The notes beneath the pieces were generated by a model. The model ran no database searches, had not been told where the DNA came from, and was given only the letters and a program-made list of their open reading frames with translations. Source: an uncultured Clostridia bacterium (GTDB lineage: Bacteria; Bacillota; Clostridia; TANB77; CAG-508). Taken from it: DNA of 11,383 nt. Position numbers and translations under genes: made by a program. The stretch covers positions 1 to 11,383 of the forward strand of contig CANQZP010000043.1 of assembly GCA_947628395.1 (NCBI GenBank), read 5' to 3'. Below are positions 6,184 to 11,126 of the stretch, piece after piece; position 1 is the first letter of the stretch, and each line of letters starts with the position of its first letter.

Positions 6184-6618
6184 CTATACATCACCGCCTA
6201 CTTCAATTTCTTCTCTTGCAAGGAACTTTGTTTTTATAGGTAGCTTATGAGATGCTAATCTTAAAGCTTCTCTAGCTATATCTTCTGAAACTCCTGCTAT
6301 TTCAAACATTACTCTTCCTGGTTTTACAGGTGCTACCCAATATTCTGGAGCTCCTTTACCTTTACCCATACGAGTTTCTGCTGGTTTTTTAGTTATTGGT
6401 TTGTTTGGGAATATTTTAATCCAAACTTTACCACCTCTTTTAATATATCTTGTCATTGCAATACGGGCAGATTCGATTTGATTTGCTGTTATTAATCCAG
6501 CTTCTAATGCTTGTAATCCATATTCACCTTCATTAACAACAGTACCTCTTGTAGCTTTACCTCTATTTCTACCTTTTTGCATTTTTCTATATTTTGTTCT
6601 TTTTGGCATTACTGGCAT
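6184..6618 (-). CDS. rplP: 50S ribosomal protein L16
   Basis: L16 is a late-assembling protein near the A-site tRNA and the peptidyl-transferase region. The 144-residue product shows MPKRTKYRK at 4-12, the basic stretch KGRNRGKATRG, the helix ANQIESARIAMTRYIKRGGK (about 45-64), IFPNKPITKKPAETRMGKGK (70-89) and PEYWVAPVKPGRVMFEIAGV (91-110), all standard L16 blocks. I chose the first ATG, which overlaps the rpsC stop as TAATG and has GGGGAG 8-9 nt upstream; the second ATG, three codons in, is too far from it. The last codons double as the rpmC ribosome binding site. Confidence 0.98.
   Translation of the reverse strand: MPVMPKRTKYRKMQKGRNRGKATRGTVVNEGEYGLQALEAGLITANQIESARIAMTRYIKRGGKVWIKIFPNKPITKKPAETRMGKGKGAPEYWVAPVKPGRVMFEIAGVSEDIAREALRLASHKLPIKTKFLAREEIEVGGDV
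6191..6199 (-). promoter_or_regulatory. Ribosome binding site of rpmC inside rplP
   Basis: The minus strand reads AGGCGGTGA, one mismatch from AGGAGGTGA, 7 nt before the rpmC ATG at 6183. It is embedded in the codons for the last residues of L16 (VGGDV), so ribosomes finishing rplP pass directly over it. Confidence 0.75.
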
Positions 6619-7283
6619 TATTCTTCTCCCCTTTCTGCTTTTTCAGCTTTCTTTTCTGGAAGAACTTCACCTTTATAAATCCAAACTTTAACACCTATCT
6701 TTCCATAAGTAGTATCTGCTTCATAGAATCCATAGTCTATATCAGCTCTTAAAGTTTGAAGAGGAATAGTTCCTTCTTTATAAAATTCAGTTCTTGCCAT
6801 ATCAGCTCCACCAAGTCTTCCTGATACAGCTGTTTTTATTCCTAATGCTCCAGCCTTCATAGCTTTTTGCATTGCTTGTTTCATAGCTCTTCTGAAAGAA
6901 ATTCTTCTTTCTAATTGATTACAAATATTTTCTGCAACTAATTGTGCATCTGTATCAATATTTTTAACTTCAACTATGTTTAAGTTGACTTCTTTTCCTA
7001 TCATTTTCTTTAGCTCACCTTTTAAAGTCTCAGCAAAGTTTCCTCCTTTACCAATTACTAATCCAGGTTTTGCTGTATAAACGTTTACTTTTACAAATTT
7101 AGCAGTTCTTTCAATTTCTATTTTAGCGATTCCGCTAACAAATAATTTACTTTTTACATATTTACGGATTTTATAATCCTCTACTAGGTAATCACCAAAG
7201 TCTTTAGAATCTGCATACCATTTTGAATTCCAATCTCTGATTACACCTACTCTTACTCCATTAGGATGTACTTTTTGTCCCAT
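6618..7283 (-). CDS. rpsC: 30S ribosomal protein S3
   Basis: S3 forms part of the mRNA entry channel in the 30S head. The 221-residue product begins MGQKVHPNGVRVGVIRDWNS and has a type-II KH domain with its GxxG loop as GKGG at 78-81 (VIGKGGNFAE). It continues with the C-terminal domain blocks RRISFRRAMKQAMQKAMKAG and GRLGGADMARTEFYKEGTIP. The LRADIDYGFYEADTTYGKIG region precedes a short charged tail. Length is typical for Bacillota (about 215-225). AAAGGAGG lies 12 nt before the ATG. It overlaps rplP by one base. Confidence 0.98.
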   Translation of the reverse strand: MGQKVHPNGVRVGVIRDWNSKWYADSKDFGDYLVEDYKIRKYVKSKLFVSGIAKIEIERTAKFVKVNVYTAKPGLVIGKGGNFAETLKGELKKMIGKEVNLNIVEVKNIDTDAQLVAENICNQLERRISFRRAMKQAMQKAMKAGALGIKTAVSGRLGGADMARTEFYKEGTIPLQTLRADIDYGFYEADTTYGKIGVKVWIYKGEVLPEKKAEKAERGEE

Positions 7284-7304
7284 AATCCTAAGAATCCTCC
7301 TTTC

Positions 7305-7661
7305 TTATTTAGCCTCTCTTAAAACTATTGTTATATGACTTGTTCTTTTTCTAATTCTTACTGCAGAACCTTTTGCTGCTGGTCTAATTCTCTTTAATGT
7401 TGGACCTTGATTAGCATATATTTCTGCAACATATAAATCTTCACTTTTTAAGAAGTGATTGTTTTCTGCATTAGCTATTGCTGATTTTAATAATTTTTCT
7501 AATATTTCACTTGAAGCTTTTGGTGCAAACTTTACAATGTTTAAAGCTTCTTGAACTTTTTTTCCTCTGATTAAATCAGCTACTATTTTAACTTTTCTAG
7601 GTGATATTCTAGCATATCTTAAAATAGCTTTAGCCTCATGTACTTCTTGCATTTCTTCCAT
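7305..7661 (-). CDS. rplV: 50S ribosomal protein L22
   Basis: L22 lines the narrow part of the polypeptide exit tunnel with an extended beta-hairpin. The 118-residue product has the core EAKAILRYARISPRKVKIVA (9-28), DLIRGKKVQEAL, and the tunnel hairpin about 80-105 (YANQGPTLKRIRPAAKGSAV). The conserved KRTSHITIVL end is at 105-114. Macrolide-resistance changes in other bacteria map to this hairpin; no obvious insertion or deletion is seen. The N-terminus has about eight extra residues before EAKA, but GAAGGAGG at ideal spacing supports the first ATG. Confidence 0.98.
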   Translation of the reverse strand: MEEMQEVHEAKAILRYARISPRKVKIVADLIRGKKVQEALNIVKFAPKASSEILEKLLKSAIANAENNHFLKSEDLYVAEIYANQGPTLKRIRPAAKGSAVRIRKRTSHITIVLREAK

Positions 7662-7704
7662 TACGGTATCCTCCTTCTTCGAATTTAAGTTTTATATCTT
7701 CATA

Positions 7705-7983
7705 TTATTTTACTTTACTAGCTTTATCTCCACTATGTCCTTTGAAAGTTCTAGTAAGTGCAAATTCTCCTAATTTGTGACCGATCATTTCTTCAGAAAT
7801 ATATACTGGAACATGTTTTCTTCCATCATGAACTGCTATAGTATGACCAACCATTTCAGGATATATTGTAGAAGCTCTTGACCAAGTTTTTAAAACTTCT
7901 TTTTTACCACTTTCGTTCATAGCATTAATTCTTTTCATTAATCTTTCTTCTACAAAAGGGGCTTTTTTTAATGATCTAGACAT
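7705..7983 (-). CDS. rpsS: 30S ribosomal protein S19
   Basis: S19 binds the 16S 3' major domain in the head and contacts the 50S subunit through a bridge. The 92-residue product is almost pure family consensus: MSRSLKKAPFVEERLMKRIN, KTWSRASTIYPEMVGHTIAV, HDGRKHVPVYISEEMIGHKL, GEFALTRTFKGHSGDKASK. AAAGGAG lies 7 nt before the ATG. The gap to rplB upstream is 86 nt and contains a small hairpin; the gap to rplV is 43 nt. Confidence 0.99.
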   Translation of the reverse strand: MSRSLKKAPFVEERLMKRINAMNESGKKEVLKTWSRASTIYPEMVGHTIAVHDGRKHVPVYISEEMIGHKLGEFALTRTFKGHSGDKASKVK

Positions 7984-8035
7984 TTCATTTCTCCTTTCTT
8001 GTTTTAATAAGAACTTTTCTTCTAGTTTTTAATAC

Positions 8036-8054
8036 AGGCGATTTATAAACGCCT
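8036..8054. other. Small hairpin in the rplB-rpsS gap
   Basis: AGGCG (8036-8040) pairs with CGCCT (8050-8054) around a 9-nt A/T loop that itself contains TTTATAAA. It lies in an 86-nt non-coding gap, roughly 50 nt before the rpsS start. No T-run follows on either strand, so terminator activity is not supported. Five base pairs can arise by chance; I list it because gaps of this size in the operon otherwise lack G+C-rich complementarity. Confidence 0.35.
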
Positions 8055-8069
8055 CTTAAAGATAATTTA

Positions 8070-8897
8070 TTATTTTCTTCTCTTAACTATAAATTTATCA
8101 GTATTTTTATGTTTCTTTCTAGTCTTATAACCAAGTGCTGGTTTACCCCAAGGAGTAAGTGGACCTGCGTGTCCGACTGGTGCTCTACCTTCACCACCAC
8201 CATGAGGGTGATCAACTGGGTTCATAACAGAACCTCTAACTGTTGGTCTTATACCCATATGTCTTTTTCTTCCTGCTTTACCTAATTTAATATTTTCATG
8301 ATCAGAATTTCCTATTGTTCCAATAGTAGCTCTACATCTAGCTAAAATTAATCTCATTTCTCCTGAAGGAAGTCTAACATGTGCATAAGCTCCTTCTTTA
8401 GCCATTAACTGAGCTGATTGACCTGCACTTCTTACTAATTTTCCTCCTTGACCTGGATTTAATTCTATATTATGAATTAAAGTACCTACTGGTATATTTT
8501 CTATTGGTAAACAATTTCCTGGTTTTATATCAGAATTTGCTCCTGATACAACTTTGTCTCCATCTTTTAATCCTTGTGGTGCTAATATATATGCTTTTTC
8601 TCCATCTGAATATTCAATTAGTGCTATATTTGCACTTCTATTTGGATCATATTCGATTCCAATTACTGTAGCTTCTTCATCTACTCTATTTCTTTTAAAA
8701 TCTATTATTCTATATTTTTGTCTGTTTCCTCCACCTTGATGTCTAACTGTTACTCTACCATAAGAATTTCTTCCTGCTTTTTTGTCTTTTTTTGCTAATA
8801 ATGTTTTTTCAGGTGTTTTCTTTGTAACTTCTTCAAATGTTGAAGTAGTCATGTTTCTTCTTGATGGTGTGTAGGCTCTATAGTGTTTTATTCCCAT
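8070..8897 (-). CDS. rplB: 50S ribosomal protein L2
   Basis: L2 is a core 23S rRNA-binding protein required for subunit association and close to the peptidyl-transferase centre. Started at MGIKHYRAYTPSRRNMTTST the product is 275 residues, matching the family (about 273-277). It has the RNA-binding domain with VRHQGGGNRQKYRIIDFKRN (51-70), the central SH3-like domain with LNPGQGGKLVRSAGQSAQLM (146-165), and the invariant MNPVDHPHGGGEGRAPVG (225-242). That last block includes the histidine corresponding to E. coli His229. The frame stays open upstream through repeat copy D, and a TTG at 8945 would give 291 residues. The true start is the ATG at 8895-8897, with AAAGGA 7 nt upstream and canonical L2 sequence from that residue on. 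Confidence 0.98.
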   Translation of the reverse strand: MGIKHYRAYTPSRRNMTTSTFEEVTKKTPEKTLLAKKDKKAGRNSYGRVTVRHQGGGNRQKYRIIDFKRNRVDEEATVIGIEYDPNRSANIALIEYSDGEKAYILAPQGLKDGDKVVSGANSDIKPGNCLPIENIPVGTLIHNIELNPGQGGKLVRSAGQSAQLMAKEGAYAHVRLPSGEMRLILARCRATIGTIGNSDHENIKLGKAGRKRHMGIRPTVRGSVMNPVDHPHGGGEGRAPVGHAGPLTPWGKPALGYKTRKKHKNTDKFIVKRRK

Positions 8898-8904
8898 TTC
8901 TATA

Positions 8905-8910
8905 TCCTTT
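8905..8910 (-). promoter_or_regulatory. Ribosome binding site fixing the rplB start
   Basis: The minus strand reads AAAGGA with 7 nt to the ATG at 8897. It lies only 3 nt from the end of repeat copy D (8914). It therefore decides against the longer TTG-initiated frame, which would translate part of the repeat. Confidence 0.85.
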
Positions 8911-8913
8911 CCC

Positions 8914-9029
8914 GGATTGCGAAAAGCTTCGTCTTTCTGTGTCAATCCGCGTTCGCCTTGCTCAATGTACCTATGTACATTTCCGCTAGTCTCACTTGAT
9001 TTCCTTGAAATACTCGCTTTTTGCGAATC
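8914..9029 (+). repeat. Structured ~120-nt palindromic repeat, copy D (before rplB)
   Basis: The outer arms 8914-8927 and 9016-9029 pair over 13 of 14 positions, three of them G-U on the plus strand (8921/9022, 8918/9025, 8915/9028), which would be A-C mismatches on the minus strand. The core is CTCA with hairpin AATGTAC-CTAT-GTACATT (8964-8981) followed by TCCG, the same asymmetric core as copy C. The arms align to copy C almost without gaps (shared GAAAA.CTTCGT on the left; TACTCG.TTTTTG on the right). Orientation is opposite to copies A and B. Read in the mRNA sense it happens to be open in the rplB frame. It ends 3 nt before the rplB ribosome binding site. Confidence 0.75.
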
Positions 9030-9118
9030 CTCTTTCTTTTTATTTTTCGGATTTTTTCCTGCTCCGATTGCAGATATTTTTTTATTTTCCTGGTTTATTC
9101 CAGATATTTTGGTTTTGT
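9030..9118. other. Non-coding spacer between repeat copies D and B
   Basis: The spacer is pyrimidine-rich on the plus strand. It has a direct repeat CAGATATTTT about 30 nt apart (near 9071 and 9101) and a weak 4-bp hairpin CTGG-TTTATT-CCAG between them. I see no gene, promoter or terminator. Together with the two repeat copies it makes up the 346-nt rplW-rplB gap. Confidence 0.5.
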
Positions 9119-9240
9119 GTTTGAAAAAGAATTAGTATATTGCTAGGCATTTCAATTCAAAAAAGCGGAGGTGTGCTTTTGCACATCGAGCATTTTTTGT
9201 ATTTGAAATAACGAAGCAAGATGCTGATTATTTTTCAAAC
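9119..9240 (-). repeat. Structured ~120-nt palindromic repeat, copy B (after rplW)
   Basis: The outer stem GTTTGAAAAA (9119-9128) pairs with TTTTTCAAAC (9231-9240). The inner stem 9149-9164 pairs with 9193-9209. The core hairpin GTGTGC-TTTT-GCACAT (9171-9186) is bracketed by GC 9165-9166 and GC 9190-9191. Compared with copy A the outer stem is entirely different but still complementary, the bracket changes CC/GG to GC/GC, the hairpin changes TGTAC/GTACA to TGTGC/GCACA, and G216-C307 becomes A9134-T9225. TATATTGCTAGGCA (9136-9149) is identical in A and B. The copy begins 3 nt after the rplW stop codon. Confidence 0.82.
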
Positions 9241-9243
9241 TAA

Positions 9244-9591
9244 CTATACTCCTGTGAATTCTTCAATTGAATCTTTAAATTTCTTATTTCCTTTAGCTTC
9301 TTTTCCACCTTTTTTAGTATAGTTGTTTTCTTGTGGGTCTGTATCTATTAATACAATAGCTTTTTTCCAGTCAGATGTTTTTCCTTGATGAACTCCAACT
9401 CTTTTTTCTTTTCCTTTTACAGATATTGTATTAACTTTTTTAACTTTAACATTGAATAATTTTTCAACTGCATTTGCTATTTCAACTTTTGTAGCTTTTT
9501 TTGCTACTTTAAAAGTATATTTACCTTCTTGAACCATATTATTACTTTTTTCTGTAATAACAGGTTTTATAATAATTTCTTCTGGTATCAT
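9244..9591 (-). CDS. rplW: 50S ribosomal protein L23, with C-terminal insert
   Basis: L23 surrounds the exit of the polypeptide tunnel and is the docking site for trigger factor and SRP. The 115-residue product has the family core: IKPVITEKSNNMVQEGKYTF (8-27), the VEKLFNVKVKKVNTISVKGK region, and RVGVHQGKTSDWKKAIVLID. The usual protein is about 95-100 residues and ends soon after, with a LFEGV-like tail. Here about 15-20 extra, mostly lysine/glycine residues (NNYTKKGGKEAKGNKKFKD) come before the ending SIEEFTGV. The start overlaps the rplD stop as TAATG, with AGAGGAGGTG inside rplD. It ends in TAG, immediately followed by repeat copy B. Confidence 0.97.
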   Translation of the reverse strand: MIPEEIIIKPVITEKSNNMVQEGKYTFKVAKKATKVEIANAVEKLFNVKVKKVNTISVKGKEKRVGVHQGKTSDWKKAIVLIDTDPQENNYTKKGGKEAKGNKKFKDSIEEFTGV

Positions 9592-10214
9592 TATGCGTAC
9601 ACCTCCTCTAGTTTTTTTACAGTATCTAGAGTGATTACTAACTTTTTATATTTTAATAAATCATATACATTGATTGTATTAACTAAAGTTGTTTTTACAC
9701 CTTCGATATTTCTAGCTGATTTTTGTACAGCTTCATTTTTTTCAGGTAACATTACTAATGTTTTACCTTCTATTTTATTTTTAGAAAGTACATTTACCAT
9801 TTGTTTTGTTTTTATATCAGAAAATGCTAATTTATCAAGTACTACTAATTGATTCTCTAATACTTTTGAACTTAATAAAGATTTTATAGCAAGTCTTCTT
9901 TCCTTTTTATTTACTCTATATTTATAACTTCTAGGTTTTGGTCCTAAAGCTATACCACCTTTTATCCATTGTGGAGCTCTAATACTTCCTTGTCTAGCTC
10001 TACCAGTTCCTTTTTGTCTCCAAGGTTTTCTTCCACCGCCTCTAACTTCTGCTCTTGTTTTTGTGCTTTGTGTACCTTGTCTTTGGTTAGCTAAGTAGTT
10101 AACTAAAACACTATGAACTATAGCTTCATTTGGCTTAATTCCAAATATCTCTTCTTTTAAATCTACTGTGCTAACTTTCTTTCCTTCTACATTATATACA
10201 TCTATTGTAGGCAT
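9591..10214 (-). CDS. rplD: 50S ribosomal protein L4
   Basis: L4 is an early assembly protein whose extended loop reaches the exit-tunnel constriction opposite L22. In E. coli it also represses the S10 operon by attenuation and translation. The 207-residue product has the tunnel loop at about 44-95 (TKTRAEVRGGGRKPWRQKGT, GRARQGSIRAPQWIKGG), the RSYKYRVNKKERRLAIKSLL segment, and the C-terminal NVYDLLKYKKLVITLDTVKKLE. Length is normal. AAAGGAGG lies 8 nt before the ATG. Whether L4 regulates this operon cannot be judged because the leader upstream of rpsJ is outside the window. Confidence 0.98.
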   Translation of the reverse strand: MPTIDVYNVEGKKVSTVDLKEEIFGIKPNEAIVHSVLVNYLANQRQGTQSTKTRAEVRGGGRKPWRQKGTGRARQGSIRAPQWIKGGIALGPKPRSYKYRVNKKERRLAIKSLLSSKVLENQLVVLDKLAFSDIKTKQMVNVLSKNKIEGKTLVMLPEKNEAVQKSARNIEGVKTTLVNTINVYDLLKYKKLVITLDTVKKLEEVYA

Positions 10215-10236
10215 TCTTTTTTCCTCCTTTCTTCTA

Positions 10237-10875
10237 CTACATTGATGCCTTTACTGCATCTTTTATTTTTAGGATAACGCCTTTATTTCCTGGTACGCTA
10301 CCTTTTACTAAAATCACATTCTTGTCTAAGTCTACTCTTACAACTTTTAAGTTTTGAATTGTAACAGTATTCTTTCCCATATGTCCTGGTAATTTCTTAC
10401 CTTTAAATACTCTACCTGGTGTAGAAGTAGATCCCATTGAACCTGGTCTTCTATGATACATAGAACCATGTCCCATAGGTCCTCTTGATTGTCCATGTCT
10501 TTTTATAACACCTTGGAATCCTTTTCCTTTTGTGATTCCTTGTATATCTACTAATTCGCCTTCTGTAAATACATCAGCTTTTATTTCATCACCAACTTTA
10601 ACATTTGATACATCAGATAATCTGAATTCTCTTAAATATTTTTTTGGTGTTAATTTTGCTTTTGTAAAATGACCTTTATCAGGTTTGTTTACTTTGTGTT
10701 CTTTAACTGTACCAAATCCTAATTGAACAGCATCATATCCATCTGTTTCAACTGTTTTTACTTGGATTACACTACATGGTCCAGCTTCTATAACTGTAAC
10801 TGGAATAACATTTCCTTTTTCATCAAATATTTGTGTCATTCCTACTTTTTTTCCAATGATTGCTTTTTTCATCAT
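10237..10875 (-). CDS. rplC: 50S ribosomal protein L3
   Basis: L3 initiates 50S assembly and extends a finger to the peptidyl-transferase centre. The 212-residue product begins MMKKAIIGKKVGMTQIFDEK and has the family signature GITKGKGFQGVIKRHGQSRG (113-132). The finger follows as GHGSMYHRRPGSMGSTSTPG, RVFKGKKLPGHMG (135-167). Length is as expected (about 205-215). Two adjacent ATG codons follow an AGGAGG about 12 and 15 nt away; I report the first. The 251-nt gap to rpsJ is occupied by repeat copy C and a competing hairpin, so rplC is unusually far from the first gene of its operon. Confidence 0.98.
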   Translation of the reverse strand: MMKKAIIGKKVGMTQIFDEKGNVIPVTVIEAGPCSVIQVKTVETDGYDAVQLGFGTVKEHKVNKPDKGHFTKAKLTPKKYLREFRLSDVSNVKVGDEIKADVFTEGELVDIQGITKGKGFQGVIKRHGQSRGPMGHGSMYHRRPGSMGSTSTPGRVFKGKKLPGHMGKNTVTIQNLKVVRVDLDKNVILVKGSVPGNKGVILKIKDAVKASM

Positions 10876-10910
10876 ATTATTTTTTTTCCTCCTAACTATT
10901 GGCTGACAGG

Positions 10911-11032
10911 CATATCAATGAAAAACTTCGTACTACTTCGTTAAACTTCGCTTCGATAATCCTCACCGTACCCTCGTACGCCTCCGGTTATCTTGCTCGT
11001 TTGCCTCGTATTACTCGTTTTTGATTGATATG
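10911..11032 (+). repeat. Structured ~120-nt palindromic repeat, copy C (between rpsJ and rplC)
   Basis: The outer stem 10911-10926 pairs with 11017-11032 at 15 of 16 positions (left arm CATATCAATGAAAAAC). Inner pairs are AAAC 10943-10946 with GTTT 10999-11002 and GATAA 10955-10959 with TTATC 10988-10992. The core is CCTCAC, then CGTAC-CCTC-GTACG (10967-10980), then CCTCCGG, aligning with CCTCA-hairpin-TTCCGG of copy A read on its minus strand. The left arm also aligns to minus-strand copy A without gaps over 29 nt (AATGAAAA...CGTTAAA). It is more G+C rich than A and B. It lies about 95 nt after the rpsJ stop and about 25 nt before the rplC ribosome binding site. Confidence 0.78.
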
Positions 11033-11059
11033 ATAACTTTGCGCTATCAATTTCAATCA
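11022..11059 (-). other. Hairpin that competes with the outer stem of copy C
   Basis: TGATTGA (11022-11028) pairs with TCAATCA (11053-11059), and GATA (11032-11035) with TATC (11045-11048). Bases 11022-11032 are also the right arm of copy C, so both structures cannot form at once. In the mRNA the competing hairpin would be made first, then could be displaced when 10911-10926 is transcribed. The geometry is suggestive of a switch but could be coincidental. The remaining bases to the rpsJ stop hold an A/T-rich 7-bp hairpin (11101-11119) without clear meaning. Confidence 0.45.
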
Positions 11060-11126
11060 TTTATTTTTCTGACATACTTGTTAGCTTGGTTTTTTTGTTG
11101 TCAAAACTTTTTGTTTTGATTTTTAA

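Noticed and set aside
8898..8945. N-terminal extension of L2 starting at TTG 8945
   Set aside because: The extra 16 residues are translated repeat sequence; the ATG at 8897 has AAAGGA at 7 nt and gives the canonical L2 start.
8917..9135. 72-residue plus-strand open frame over the rplW-rplB gap
   Set aside because: It spans repeat copy D and the spacer, has no ribosome binding site, and its Phe/Ser/Leu-rich product reflects the pyrimidine-rich strand.
11070..11102. TTGACA on the minus strand after rpsJ as an internal promoter -35 box
   Set aside because: No TATAAT-like hexamer occurs at 16-18 nt; the corresponding bases are ACAAGT. A second TTGACA in copy D (about 8940-8945, minus strand) also lacks a -10 box.
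11101..11119. 7-bp hairpin TCAAAAC-TTTTT-GTTTTGA followed by T-rich sequence on the plus strand, as a terminator
   Set aside because: The stem is A/T-rich and weak, there is no plus-strand gene to terminate, and on the mRNA strand an A-run rather than a U-run follows.
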